Shown: positions 46,077 to 54,897, counted from the stretch's first letter. The stretch: 64,000 nt of DNA from Flavobacteriales bacterium (GCA_016710685.1 JADJVC010000006.1:744001-808000), one strand, 5' to 3'. Translations and numbers: made by a program. Notes: generated from the sequence alone by a model not told the origin.

Positions 46077-46679
46077 CTACTCTTTCACCCGCCCCGGATT
46101 ATTCCGAATAAAGCTCCCCCATACGCCGGAGCTTTTACTACCACCGGACTTGGTAGGCCGCGCTACGCTGCCCTGTGCAAAATGGTGGCATAATGCCACT
46201 GCAATAGCATCGGTGGCATCCGTGCTTTTCGGGATTTTCGCATTTCCTAAAATGCTGCCCAGCATGGCGGCCACTTGCTCCTTGGTGGCGTTGCCGTTGC
46301 CGGTTATGCTTTGCTTGATCCGCTTTGGTGCGTACTCCACCACGGCGAGTTCGCGGTGCAGGGCCGCGGCAATGGCCACGCCCTGCGCGCGTCCCAGCTT
46401 CAGCATGCTCTGCACGTTTTTGCCGAAGAACTGTGCCTCAATGGCCAATTCGTCCGGATGGTGTTTTTCGATGATCCGCAGCACGTGGTTGAAGATCTCC
46501 CGTAAGCGCAATGTGTGGTCGTCGCCGGCGGAAAAGCGGATCGCATCGGCTTCTATAAGCGTGGCTTTCCCGTTCTGGACCAGCAACACGCCGAAGCCCA
46601 TTACGGTGGTGCCGGGATCGATCCCCAGGATGATCCGCTCCGTGGGTATTCCCGGTCGGCTACTTTTGGTCGCTTCCAT
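46077..46679 (-). CDS. ruvC: Crossover junction endodeoxyribonuclease RuvC
   Basis: Holliday-junction resolvase, 200 residues from the ATG at 46679 (MEATKSSRPGIPTERIILG). Catalytic acidic residues are D21 in GIDPGTT, E80 in AIEAQFFGKN and D153/D156 in STDATDAIAV, all present. The C-terminal tail is longer than in E. coli RuvC (to GSFIRNNPGRVKE). The reading frame extends upstream of the start but encodes only shadow sequence of the neighbour. Divergent from the flippase-like gene with 16 bases between starts. The 45943-46076 spacer shows no gene. Confidence 0.93.
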   Translation of the reverse strand: MEATKSSRPGIPTERIILGIDPGTTVMGFGVLLVQNGKATLIEADAIRFSAGDDHTLRLREIFNHVLRIIEKHHPDELAIEAQFFGKNVQSMLKLGRAQGVAIAAALHRELAVVEYAPKRIKQSITGNGNATKEQVAAMLGSILGNAKIPKSTDATDAIAVALCHHFAQGSVARPTKSGGSKSSGVWGSFIRNNPGRVKE

Positions 46680-46695
46680 CTGCTTGATCCACTGA

Positions 46696-47655
46696 ATGTC
46701 GCGCCGAACGCTGGTCCTTCTCCGTGTAGCGGTGCTTGTCGCCGTCGGCGTGTTCTTGTACATCCGCATCGCGGCGCACCAAAGTACGCTGGCCGCATGG
46801 GACGAATGGCACTTGGCGCTGGAAAAGGCCGACCTGCGTTTGTGGACGGTCATGCTGTTGCTTGCTGTCTTGAACTGGGGCCTTGAAGCCGCCAAGTGGC
46901 GCCTGCTGATGACCGCTGTGGAGCCGATGGGGCGGCTGCGCGCGTTTGCCGCAACGTTGGCCGGAACGGCCATCGGCATCTTCACGCCCAACCGTACCGG
47001 CGAGTTTGTGGGCCGGGTACTTTTTCTGGAACCGCACAACAGATGGCGCGGCGGATTTGCTTCGGTGCTCGGGAGCATTGCACAATTCGCTGTTACCGTG
47101 GTGATCGGAGGAGCCGCTTTCGTCTTATGGTTTCCGCAACAGACGAAAATGCTCGGTGGCTATTGGGCCGGTGTGGCCGGGGCCGCTTTAGTGGCATTGG
47201 TCGCGGTTGGAACATTAGTCTTTTACTTCCAGCCACGTTTGCTCCGGCAAGTGGTGGCCAAGCTTCCCTTTCTCCGCAGGTTGGACAAAGATGCCGCAGT
47301 GTTGGACGGATTTCCAGTACAAACCACTGCCACCGTTTTGGGCTTGAGCGCCATGCGATATGCGGTGTTTGCGGTGCAGTACATTGTGCTCTTGGCCGTC
47401 GTTGCGGACATGCCTTGGGCCATCAGCCTAATTGCCGTTCCTCTGATTTTTCTCGTAACCACCTTGGTGCCCACCATGATGCTCACGGAACTCGGCGTGC
47501 GTGGTTCCGTGGCTGTGGCTTTGCTGGTGCCCACTGCGCAAGATCCCTCACCCGTGCTACTGGCGGCATTCATGTTGTGGGCCGTGAATTTGGCCTTACC
47601 CGCCGTGGTTGGCGGTTTCATTTTGTTGATCCACCGGATAAAGAAACCGGCATGA
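46696..47655 (+). CDS. Flippase-like (UPF0104/LPG synthase TM) membrane protein
   Basis: A 319-residue protein with about eight membrane segments of the lysylphosphatidylglycerol synthase transmembrane/UPF0104 family. The region AATLAGTAIGIFTPNRTGEFVGRVLFL is the diagnostic family motif, and the middle has the LTELGVRGSVAVALL segment. These proteins flip or help transport lipid-linked substrates. It overlaps the glycosyltransferase gene by four bases (ATGA), so the pair may build and translocate a lipid-linked sugar (inference). It is a distant paralogue of the gene at 54944. Confidence 0.8.
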   Translation: MSRRTLVLLRVAVLVAVGVFLYIRIAAHQSTLAAWDEWHLALEKADLRLWTVMLLLAVLNWGLEAAKWRLLMTAVEPMGRLRAFAATLAGTAIGIFTPNRTGEFVGRVLFLEPHNRWRGGFASVLGSIAQFAVTVVIGGAAFVLWFPQQTKMLGGYWAGVAGAALVALVAVGTLVFYFQPRLLRQVVAKLPFLRRLDKDAAVLDGFPVQTTATVLGLSAMRYAVFAVQYIVLLAVVADMPWAISLIAVPLIFLVTTLVPTMMLTELGVRGSVAVALLVPTAQDPSPVLLAAFMLWAVNLALPAVVGGFILLIHRIKKPA

Positions 47656-48809
47656 GCGGGGTGGTGCTTTTGGCGCTCTTCGCGTTCACCGCGGCCTTGG
47701 TTTTTGCCTTAGTGATTTCGGGATGGACCGCCGTGTTGCGAAAACTGGTTGGCGAGGAAGCCCTTGTTCCTTCTGCGACGGGGACCGCAGTCACATTCAT
47801 TATTCCCGCCCGGGATGCGGAGGACACGATCGGCGCATTGCTACAAGATCTGCATGCACAACGATGGCCGCAGCACCTGGTGGAAGTGCTGGTTGTGGAC
47901 GATGCCAGCAGCGACACCACCGCAGCGATCGTGCGGGGCATGATGGCGACCTGGCCCAACTTGCGCCTGCTGCGCAATGTTGGCGCAGGGAAGAAGGATG
48001 CGATTTCGCTTGGCGTTCGCGAAGCCGCAAATGACCTCATTGTCATGACAGATGCGGACGCCCGTTGCGGCCCACTTCGGTTGGCGGCACTGGTCAACCA
48101 CTTAAGCGAGCAACCGGCACAACTGGTCTTGATGCCCGTGGTGACGCACGGGAACGGATCGTGGCTGGGCCGCGTGCAAGTGGACGAACAATGCGCATTG
48201 CTGGGCGCTGCGATGGGCAGTGCCGATGGAGGAACGCCATTGTTGGCCTACGGCGCCAACATGGCATTCAGCAAAAAAGCGTTTCAAGCTGTCGGCGGTT
48301 TCCAAGGCGATAAATGGGCCAGCGGCGATGACCTTTTCCTGTTGCGCCGCATGCAACACGCCGGGTTGAGCACCACGTTTTTGGCGCGTGCTGAAACGGC
48401 CGTCCATGTGCAAGCGGAAACTGGTCTCGGTGCTTTCTGGCGGCAACGCCTACGTTGGGCCGGGAAGATGCGTGCCGTGCGCGGCGCTGGCGCATGGGCC
48501 GGTGCGGTGGCCTTGCTGCTGCCGTGGTTCCTCCTGTTCGCCACGTTCAAATTCAACCTGCACGATGCACTGGGCCAAGGCGCAACACGCATCCTGCTGT
48601 TGCTAACCGGTGCCTGGTGCCTTTGGCTTGTGCCGGTGCTGGGCCTCGTGCAACAAGTCAAGCGTAGCGTTTTGTCATCACAAAATCCACCAAAGCGCCG
48701 TGATGCATTCCCCACGTTGCTCTCGCTGCTCGCCTTTTCGCTTTATGCGCCCGTGGTGGCATTGGCTTCAATCTTCATACGCCCAACTTGGAAGGGTAGA
48801 AAGATCTAA
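47652..48809 (+). CDS. Glycosyltransferase family 2 membrane protein
   Basis: A 385-residue GT-A glycosyltransferase. One N-terminal membrane segment precedes the nucleotide-sugar domain: VTFIIPARDAEDTIGALL, VLVVDDASSDTT, IVMTDADARCGPLRL (DxD motif), YGANMAFSKKAFQAVGGF, WASGDDLFLLRRMQ and the acceptor QRLRW motif WRQRLRWAGKMRA. Three C-terminal membrane segments follow. This is the processive-type GT2 layout. It overlaps the flippase-like gene at its start. Product unknown. Confidence 0.88.
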   Translation: MSGVVLLALFAFTAALVFALVISGWTAVLRKLVGEEALVPSATGTAVTFIIPARDAEDTIGALLQDLHAQRWPQHLVEVLVVDDASSDTTAAIVRGMMATWPNLRLLRNVGAGKKDAISLGVREAANDLIVMTDADARCGPLRLAALVNHLSEQPAQLVLMPVVTHGNGSWLGRVQVDEQCALLGAAMGSADGGTPLLAYGANMAFSKKAFQAVGGFQGDKWASGDDLFLLRRMQHAGLSTTFLARAETAVHVQAETGLGAFWRQRLRWAGKMRAVRGAGAWAGAVALLLPWFLLFATFKFNLHDALGQGATRILLLLTGAWCLWLVPVLGLVQQVKRSVLSSQNPPKRRDAFPTLLSLLAFSLYAPVVALASIFIRPTWKGRKI

Positions 48810-48887
48810 CCATGCAGCGAGATGCCGGTCTTCGTAACGCTTTTAACTGCCGTAGGCATGTCGTTGCGTCCGTTGCGGTACAACGCA

Positions 48888-48995
48888 TTGAGGCCGGTAT
48901 TCTCAGCGTCCTCCGCGTCCTCCGCGGTTAAACCCGTTGAGGCCGGTATTCTCAGCACTCTCCGCGCGCCTGGCTGCCGAAGGCACGCCTCTGCG
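48888..48995 (+). repeat. 49-base direct repeat with CTCCGCG-type text
   Basis: TTGAGGCCGGTATTCTCAGC occurs at 48888 and again at 48937, 49 bases apart, each followed by CTCCGCG-type repeats (GTCCTCCGCGTCCTCCGCGG; ACTCTCCGCGCG). A CCTGGCTGCCGAAGGCA segment resembles CCTGGCTGTCGACGGCA near 59695 before the 73-bp array. It lies just downstream of the DUF3127 gene, in the spacer after the glycosyltransferase. Confidence 0.65.
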
Positions 48996-49006
48996 GTTGA
49001 TCCTTC

Positions 49007-49396
49007 TCAGAAAGGCAGGTCGTCCTCACCTTCCGCTGCAGGCATGTCCGCCATGGTGGGAGGGGGAGGAGCAGCATTGCCACTTGCACGCGGTGCTGCC
49101 GGAGCTGCAGCGCCTACTTTTTCGATGCGGTCGCCCTTCAAGCTGAGGAAGTGCTTGGTAACGCCGTCCTTGCCGGTCCATTCGCGGCCACTAACGTAGG
49201 CGGTTACCGCAACTTGGTCGCCGGGGGCGAAGTTGTCCAACAGGCCGGTTTTGTCCTGCACGAATTCGAACGGGATATGCTCCGGGTAGTTGCCCGTCTG
49301 TTCGGTGATGACGAGTTCGCGCTTGCTGAACTTTTCGCTGATCTGCTGGGTCTTGCCCACTAATTTCACGGTGCCGTTGATGGTTACTGATGCCAT
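49007..49396 (-). CDS. DUF3127 (single-strand-binding-like OB fold) protein
   Basis: A 129-residue protein. From the ATG at 49396 it reads MASVTINGTVKLVGKTQQIS, then FSKRELVITEQTGNYPEHIPFEFVQDKT, the DUF3127 core. DUF3127 is a small OB-like family close to single-strand DNA-binding proteins, and the Pro-rich linker ending in EGEDDLPF mimics the acidic C-terminal tip of SSB. Possibly a nucleic-acid-binding protein. An alternative upstream frame adds unrelated residues. The real SSB of this organism is not in this window. Confidence 0.82.
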   Translation of the reverse strand: MASVTINGTVKLVGKTQQISEKFSKRELVITEQTGNYPEHIPFEFVQDKTGLLDNFAPGDQVAVTAYVSGREWTGKDGVTKHFLSLKGDRIEKVGAAAPAAPRASGNAAPPPPTMADMPAAEGEDDLPF

Positions 49397-49428
49397 TGTT
49401 TTGTCGCCGTAACGGCGATGGTGTTTGG

Positions 49429-50325
49429 TTAACGTTCGTTGAATGCGAGCAGCGTTTTCCACGCTTCCTCTTTGTTGCCTTCGCGAAGGAGCTGCTTTGC
49501 TTTTTCGTGCAGTGCAAACTCCAATCCGGCCGGGTCTTTTTCCATGTTGATGAACAAATCGGAAAGCTCGGTGAGCTTGTATTCGTTCACCGCGGTTTCA
49601 TCCGGCACGGCGAGCAAACTGCCCAGCGCTCCCAGGTCGTTGCCGGAAAGCACGGTGCTGTTGCGCACGGATCTAGGTAAGGCGTCCACGCCCACGCCGA
49701 AATCTTTGTTGGGTTGTACAAGCTCGAACAGCGCATCGCCGTGCGCCCTGCAGTAAAACATGCCGCCCATGCGGCCAACCAGGTCGATCTTGCGCTGGTC
49801 GATGTGGTTGTTGGCATCCAACAGGTCCTCGCGGATGTGGATCAACACGATCTCGCACAACACCAAATTCCCTGCACCGCCGCCGGTGCCGGTCTCGATC
49901 ACTTGTTTCACCACGCACTCGAATTGCACCGGGCTTTCCTTCACGCGGAAGGGACGCACTTTTTCCGAGGCCACCGGCGTAAGGCCCGATTTTGCGAACT
50001 CATCAACGCCATCGGCAAATTCTCCGCTCGCCACGGAGACCTGTTGCACCATGGCATAATTCACCACGTTGATCACCACTTCCGGCACGGCCTTCACATT
50101 GTGGAACGTGTGCTTGGTGGTGTTGTCGCGCCCGCGACGTGCCGGACTGAAGATCGCCATCGGCGGGTTGGCACCGAAGATGTTGAAGAAGCTGAACGGA
50201 CTGAGATTCGGTTTCCCTTCAGCGTCTACCGTGCTCGCCAAAGCGATGGGGCGCGGACCAACTGCACCGGTCAAATAATGGTGCAGTTCGGCGACGGAGA
50301 TCTCCTTGGGGTCGGCGCGTTTCAT
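49429..50325 (-). CDS. Flavin reductase family protein
   Basis: A 298-residue FMN-binding split-barrel protein. The N-terminal part (GAVGPRPIALASTVDAEGKPNLSPFSFFNIFGANPPMAIFSP) carries the flavin-binding pattern of flavin reductase-like domains (RP, N/S-x-x-P-x-S-x-F), and ETGTGGGAGNLVLCEIVLIHI is the usual second half. The C-terminal ~90 residues (VPDETAVNEYKLTELSDL...) are an extra helical region. Likely an NAD(P)H:flavin oxidoreductase or small-molecule reductase. The start at 50325 follows a TAACTTCG element. Confidence 0.88.
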   Translation of the reverse strand: MKRADPKEISVAELHHYLTGAVGPRPIALASTVDAEGKPNLSPFSFFNIFGANPPMAIFSPARRGRDNTTKHTFHNVKAVPEVVINVVNYAMVQQVSVASGEFADGVDEFAKSGLTPVASEKVRPFRVKESPVQFECVVKQVIETGTGGGAGNLVLCEIVLIHIREDLLDANNHIDQRKIDLVGRMGGMFYCRAHGDALFELVQPNKDFGVGVDALPRSVRNSTVLSGNDLGALGSLLAVPDETAVNEYKLTELSDLFINMEKDPAGLEFALHEKAKQLLREGNKEEAWKTLLAFNER

Positions 50326-50335
50326 TGTCGGTGGG

Positions 50336-50343
50336 CGAAGTTA
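50336..50343 (-). promoter_or_regulatory. -7 element variant TAACTTCG (minus strand) of the flavin reductase gene
   Basis: The reverse complement of CGAAGTTA, 10 bases upstream of the ATG at 50325. It fits the TAnnTTCG variant seen elsewhere in this window. Confidence 0.4.
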
Positions 50344-50362
50344 GTCCTCTATGCGGAACGGT

Positions 50363-50370
50363 TATCTTTG
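50363..50370 (+). promoter_or_regulatory. -7 promoter element TATCTTTG upstream of tRNA-Leu and tig
   Basis: An exact TAnnTTTG match 37 bases before the tRNA-Leu; tig follows 43 bases after the tRNA, so both may be transcribed from here. Confidence 0.6.
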
Positions 50371-50407
50371 CCGCCCCGAAATTGGCGAAAGCCTGCCGGG
50401 AGAATGA

Positions 50408-50489
50408 ACGGACGTGGCGGAATTGGTAGACGCGCTGGTCTTAGGAGCCAGTACCGTGAGGTGTGGGGGTTCGAGTCCCCCCGTCCGTA
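50408..50489 (+). tRNA. tRNA-Leu (anticodon TAG)
   Basis: An 82-base cloverleaf. The acceptor stem ACGGACG pairs with CGTCCGT, followed by discriminator A. The D arm is GGCGGAATTGGTAGACGCGC, the anticodon stem CTGGT/GCCAG frames the loop CTTAGGA (anticodon TAG), and a short variable arm precedes GGGGGTTCGAGTCCCCC in the T arm. The 3' CCA is not encoded. The identity follows from the anticodon and the Leu-type D arm. Confidence 0.93.
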
Positions 50490-50532
50490 CTTGAATGAAT
50501 GAACTATTCGCTTGAAGCGAGAAAGAACGAAC

Positions 50533-51885
50533 ATGAACATTGAACGCGAAGAAACAGGAAACCTCACCGCAACGCTTAACGTGGTGCTCGCGCCGGAAGA
50601 CTACAATCCCGGTGTGGACAAAGTGTTGAAGGAACAACGCAAGACCGCCGCATGGCCCGGTTTCCGCCCCGGCCAAGTGCCCATGTCCATCGTGAAGAAG
50701 CGCATCGGGCGCAACGTTCTGGTGGGCGAAGTGGAACGCTTGGTGGACGAAAAGCTCCGCAACTACATCCAGGAGAACAAGCTGCGTGTGCTCGGCCAAC
50801 CGTTGCCCAGCGATGCCGCAGCGCCCAACAACTGGGACGAGCCCGGTGAGCTGCGTTTCAAATACGACCTGGGCATGGCGCCCGAGTTCGATGTGGAGAT
50901 GGGCGCTAAGCTGGATGTAACGATGCCCATGGTGGACGTGGAAGGCGATCTAATGGAAAAGGAGATCAACGATCTGCGCCGCCGTTTCGGCAACTTGCTT
51001 GATGCAGAAGTTTCCGCGGATAGCGATATGCTGATGGGCGACCTGATCCAGCTGGACGAACAAGGCGAGATCCTTCCCGGAGGTCTGATGAACCGCACAA
51101 CGATCACCATTGGAGAGTTGAAAGACGAGGCCACCAAGCAAGCATTGATCGGCAAAAAAGTGGACGATGCCGTGCAAGTGGATCCGCACAAAGTGAGCAA
51201 TGGTCATGAAGATCTCGCCAAAATGCTGGGCACCGACCACAGCCATGTGCATGACCTGCAGGGCAACATGTTGTTCCGAATCGCGGAAGTAAAACGATTG
51301 GAACCCGCCGAGATCGGAACAGATCTTTACGACAAAGTTTTCGGTCCCGGACAAGTGACGGACGAGGACACGTTCCGCGCTAAAGTGAAGGAAGGACTGG
51401 AAGGCATGTTGCGCCGCGATTCCGAGCGGATCTACAAGCGCCTTGCAGTACGCGCCATGGCGGATAGCGCCAAAATCGACCTGCCGGACAGCTTTTTGAA
51501 GCGATGGATCGCAGCAACAAGCCAGAAGCCGATCACCCCGGAAGAACTTGAAGCCGGATACAGCGGCTACGCCGATGGACTGCGCAAGCAACTGGTCGAG
51601 GACCGCATCGTGGAGAAGTACGGACTGGAGGCGAAAGGCGAAGAGCTGAACGAGTTCGCCAAACAGGCCGTGGCCAATCAATTCGCGCAATACGGCATTC
51701 CCGCGCCGGAAGGTGAACGCCTGCAACAAATGGCCGGCGAAATGCTCGCTGACCGCGACCAGATCAAGAAAGTCCGCGATGCCATCGTGGACCAAAAGCT
51801 CACCACGCACTTCAAGGCCATGCTGGAACCAAAGGAAAAAGTAATGTCCTTGGAAGAGTTCGTAAACTTGGCACGCACTGCGTGA
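50533..51885 (+). CDS. tig: Trigger factor (ribosome-bound chaperone)
   Basis: A 450-residue chaperone acting at the ribosome tunnel exit. The ribosome-binding domain has FRPGQVPMSIVKKRIG (the FRxGxxP signature), the short PPIase-like domain contains DLIQLDEQGEILPGGLMN, and the rest is the helical C-domain. The start is the ATG at 50533 (MNIEREETGNLTATLNV); the TTG at 50512 is less likely. It is 218 bases upstream of clpP and clpX, the classical tig-clpP-clpX order. Confidence 0.95.
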   Translation: MNIEREETGNLTATLNVVLAPEDYNPGVDKVLKEQRKTAAWPGFRPGQVPMSIVKKRIGRNVLVGEVERLVDEKLRNYIQENKLRVLGQPLPSDAAAPNNWDEPGELRFKYDLGMAPEFDVEMGAKLDVTMPMVDVEGDLMEKEINDLRRRFGNLLDAEVSADSDMLMGDLIQLDEQGEILPGGLMNRTTITIGELKDEATKQALIGKKVDDAVQVDPHKVSNGHEDLAKMLGTDHSHVHDLQGNMLFRIAEVKRLEPAEIGTDLYDKVFGPGQVTDEDTFRAKVKEGLEGMLRRDSERIYKRLAVRAMADSAKIDLPDSFLKRWIAATSQKPITPEELEAGYSGYADGLRKQLVEDRIVEKYGLEAKGEELNEFAKQAVANQFAQYGIPAPEGERLQQMAGEMLADRDQIKKVRDAIVDQKLTTHFKAMLEPKEKVMSLEEFVNLARTA

Positions 51886-51905
51886 GTTAGTTGTTACTCC
51901 AGTCT

Positions 51906-51988
51906 GCGAGGAGGAACCACGAAGCAGCCTTTAATTCATCATTGACCAACTGAACCTGATTAAAGATCACTTCGTCGTTCCTCCTCGC
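51906..51988. repeat. Inverted repeat between tig and clpP (element E)
   Basis: GCGAGGAGGAACCACGAAG (51906-51924) matches the reverse complement of CTTCGTCGTTCCTCCTCGC (51970-51988) at 18 of 19 positions, with a 45-base loop. Located 21 bases after the tig stop, it could act as a terminator or mRNA-processing hairpin. Further downstream the spacer holds AATCACC-type repeats (about 52014-52045). Confidence 0.8.
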
Positions 51989-52045
51989 GAAAAGGTAGGC
52001 GAGCGGCAGTCGCCTAATCACCAATCACAATTCACCTTTCACCAA

Positions 52046-52076
52046 CTCCGCGCCTCCGTGCCTCTGTGGTGAAAAA
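52046..52076 (+). repeat. CTCCGCG-family repeat copy upstream of clpP
   Basis: CTCCGCGCCTCCGTGCCTCT followed by GTGGTGAAAAA, 28 bases before the clpP ATG. It shares the GTGGTGAAAA tail with the copy at 3180. Confidence 0.7.
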
Positions 52077-52103
52077 CCAGTCTTACATCACCTCCTTCCC
52101 CCC

Positions 52104-52772
52104 ATGATCCCCAAAGACGAATTCCGCAAATACGCCGTAAAGCACCGCAACATCGCCAGCACCACGTTGGACAGTTACATCACCGCGAGCATCACGCCAT
52201 ACATCATTGAAGAGCGACAGCTAAACGTGGCGCAGATGGACGTGTTCAGCCGTTTGATGATGGACCGCATCATCTTCCTCGGTACCGGCATCAATGACCA
52301 AGTGGCCAACATCATCCAAGCGCAGCTACTGTTCTTGGAAAGCGTGGACGCGAAAAAGGACATCCAGATCTACCTCAACAGCCCCGGCGGCGGGGTGTAT
52401 GCCGGCTTGGGCATCTACGACACCATGCAGTACATCGTGCCGGATGTCGCTACTATTTGCACCGGCATGGCCGCGAGCATGGGCGCCGTGCTGTTGTGCG
52501 CTGGCGCGAAGGGCAAGCGCAGTGCGTTGAGGCACGCCCGGGTGATGATCCACCAACCCATGGGCGGCGCCGAAGGGCAAGCCATCGACATGGAAATTAC
52601 CGTGCGCGAGATCCTCAAATTGAAGAAGGAACTGTACGACATCATCAGCCAGCACAGCGGACAAACGTTCGACAAAGTATCCGCCGACGGCGACCGGGAC
52701 TACTGGATGATCGCCGAAGAGGCCAAAGCCTACGGGATGATCGAAGAGCTGTTGGTGCGCAACACCAAGTAA
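52104..52772 (+). CDS. clpP: ATP-dependent Clp protease proteolytic subunit
   Basis: A 222-residue serine protease that forms the tetradecameric chamber used with ClpX. Catalytic S125 in GMAASMGA, H150 in VMIHQP and D199 in GDRDYW are all present, and LNSPGGGVYAGLGIYDTM is the ClpP substrate-binding loop. The roughly 27-residue N-terminal extension relative to the E. coli mature form is common in this phylum. Start ATG at 52104. clpX follows 113 bases later. Confidence 0.96.
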   Translation: MIPKDEFRKYAVKHRNIASTTLDSYITASITPYIIEERQLNVAQMDVFSRLMMDRIIFLGTGINDQVANIIQAQLLFLESVDAKKDIQIYLNSPGGGVYAGLGIYDTMQYIVPDVATICTGMAASMGAVLLCAGAKGKRSALRHARVMIHQPMGGAEGQAIDMEITVREILKLKKELYDIISQHSGQTFDKVSADGDRDYWMIAEEAKAYGMIEELLVRNTK

Positions 52773-52842
52773 GCTGGAATAGCGGACCGGTGCGTGTGTT
52801 CAAAACTGAACGCGCGCACTGGACCTCCGGCCTTCGTTTTCG

Positions 52843-52850
52843 TACCTTCG
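52843..52850 (+). promoter_or_regulatory. -7 element variant TACCTTCG upstream of clpX
   Basis: One base from TAnnTTTG, 36 bases before the clpX ATG at 52886. The CGCACTCC text after it resembles other start-site regions in this window. Confidence 0.4.
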
Positions 52851-52885
52851 CACTCCCATTCGGCGCAAGGCGCCAACCTCCATCC

Positions 52886-54120
52886 ATGGAAAAGAAAGAG
52901 ATCAAGTGTTCGTTCTGCGGGCGCGACAAGCAGGACACCAACGTGCTGATCGCCGGCATTACCGGCCACATCTGCGACGGATGCATCGCCCAAGCACAGA
53001 ACATCATCTCCGAGGAGATCGGTCAACGCGACCGCACGGACATCGAAGGCGCTGTAGCGTTGCAAAAGCCGAAAGAGATCAAAGCCTACTTGGACGAGTA
53101 TGTGATCGGACAGGAAGACGCCAAGAAAGTGTTGAGCGTGGCCGTATACAACCACTACAAGCGCTTGATGCAAAAGCCTCCGGGACCGGACGAGGTGGAG
53201 ATCGAGAAAAGCAACATCATTCTGGTAGGGGAGACCGGCACAGGAAAAACGCTTTTGGCAAAGACCATCGCCAAAATGTTGAACGTGCCATTTGCGATTG
53301 CCGATGCCACCGTGCTTACCGAAGCAGGTTATGTGGGCGAAGACGTGGAAAGCATCCTTAGCCGCCTTTGCAAGCTGCGGACTACGACGTTGCCAAGGCT
53401 GAGCGGGGCATTGTTTTCATTGACGAGATCGACAAGATCAGCCGCAAGAGCGATAGTCCCAGCATTACGCGCGACGTGAGCGGCGAAGGCGTTCAGCAGG
53501 CACTTTTGAAATTGCTCGAAGGTTCCGTGGTGAACGTACCGCCGCAAGGTGGCCGCAAGCATCCCGAACAAAAACTGATCCAAGTGGACACGCGCAAGAT
53601 CCTCTTCGTATGCGGCGGTGCATTCGACGGTATTTCCAAGATCATCGCGCGCCGCGTGCGCAGTTCTGCTGTGGGATACAGCGCAAGCAAAGCCGCACGG
53701 ATCAATGAGGAAAATTTGCTCCAATATGTCTCCCCGACGGACTTACGTTCTTTCGGATTGATCCCCGAATTGATCGGTCGCTTCCCGGTGCTCACCTACC
53801 TGGACCCGTTGGACCGCGAAAGCCTTCGCCGCATCCTTACAGAGCCCAAGAATGCGCTGGTGAAACAGTACGTGAAGCTCTTTGAGATGGACCATGTGAA
53901 GATCTCCTTCGACAAGAAGGTCCTCGACTTCATTGTGGAACGTGCCGTGGACTACAAGCTCGGTGCCCGCGGACTGCGCAGCATCTGCGAGGCCATCATG
54001 ACGGATGCCATGTATGAGGTGCCAAGCGCTTCCGATGGCCCGTCGGAGCTGCGCATCACCTTGAGCTATGCCCGCGAAAAGTTCGAGCGCAGCCGGATGA
54101 GCCAGTTGAAAGTGGCGTAA
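52886..54120 (+). CDS. clpX: ATP-dependent Clp protease ATP-binding subunit, frameshifted
   Basis: AAA+ unfoldase that feeds ClpP. The N-terminal zinc finger has C8/C11 and C30/C33 (CSFCGRDK, CDGCI); Walker A is GETGTGKT (115-122). After VGEDVESILSRL the frame is lost: the next codons should be LQAADYDVAKAERGIVFIDEID, found in another frame from about 53370. One extra T in the T3 run at 53367-53369 repairs it. The second part has Walker B FIDEID, RKSDSPSITRDVSGEGVQQALL and sensor-2 GARGLRSICEAIM. Restored length about 411 residues, normal. A consensus error is far likelier than loss of clpX. Confidence 0.94.
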
Positions 54121-54203
54121 GCATTTCGAAAAAGTATGCGGCGCTTGCCCTACTTGCTGGCGTAAGGCAGGGGCGGAGTGTAGTTCGATTAGCCGATGGG
54201 TAA

Positions 54204-54266
54204 GATCAGCTGAGCAGCCGCTGGATTTCCATCAGCTAATCAGCCACATCAGCAAATCAGCTGATC
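54204..54266. repeat. Inverted repeat with ATCAGC tandem text (element F)
   Basis: GATCAGCTGA (54204-54213) is the exact reverse complement of TCAGCTGATC (54257-54266). The right side is a degenerate ATCAGCTA/ATCAGCCAC/ATCAGCAA tandem. It lies in the 189-base spacer between clpX and the BFN gene; no gene is seen in this spacer. Confidence 0.7.
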
Positions 54267-54309
54267 CATAACGCCGCATCCCTTAACTTCACCGCCCCGC
54301 CAGCCCAGC

Positions 54310-54897
54310 ATGGAAAAGGTAGAGTTGAAGTTCCTCCGCATTACCTACAGCCACACACACGCGGGGGCTTATGCGCTGATCCTTGCTGAGATGCACGGCG
54401 ATCGCAGGCTTCCCATCATCATCGGCGGTGCTGAGGCCCAGGCAATCGCCATCCAGATCGAGAACATCCGGCCTGCACGGCCCCTTACCCACGACCTGTT
54501 CAAAAACCTGTGCGACGAACTGGGCGTTACGCTCCGTGAAGTGGTGATCAACGACCTGGTTGAGGGGATTTTCCATGCCAAGTTAGTGCTGGACCAAGAG
54601 GGCAAGTCCGTGGAGGTGGATGCGCGCAGCAGTGATGCCATCGCCTTGGCACTGCGGTTTGGATGCCCGATCCACAGCTTCGAGTTCATTTTGGGCGCCG
54701 CGGGACTGCGGATGGAGAATGAGGACGAGCCAGAGACCGGCCCTGCTGCCGAAAACACTCCGGCCGAAAAGCGCGACATCCGCACCACCAGCCCGGAAGA
54801 GCTTCGTCAATTATTGGACGAGGCCATTGAGAACGAAGACTACGAACGCGCCAGCAAATTGCGCGATGAACTGAAACGCCGCGAAGGCACGAATTGA
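54310..54897 (+). CDS. Bifunctional nuclease family protein with UVR motif
   Basis: A 195-residue protein with an N-terminal BFN/DUF151 domain (EKVELKFLRITYSHTHAGAYALILAE, LPIIIGGAEAQAIAIQIE, DARSSDAIALALRFGCPI; residues 2-140). The C-terminal segment LRQLLDEAIENEDYERASKLRDELKRRE (about 163-190) is a UvrB/UvrC-type UVR motif, a protein-protein interaction helix pair. BFN proteins have reported DNase/RNase activity in plants and bacteria; that role here is inference. Precedes the flippase-like gene by 46 bases. Confidence 0.88.
   Translation: MEKVELKFLRITYSHTHAGAYALILAEMHGDRRLPIIIGGAEAQAIAIQIENIRPARPLTHDLFKNLCDELGVTLREVVINDLVEGIFHAKLVLDQEGKSVEVDARSSDAIALALRFGCPIHSFEFILGAAGLRMENEDEPETGPAAENTPAEKRDIRTTSPEELRQLLDEAIENEDYERASKLRDELKRREGTN

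Noticed and set aside
53360..53375. Programmed frameshift in clpX
   Set aside because: No slippery site plus pseudoknot is evident and six other genes show the same kind of single-base break; sequencing error is simpler.
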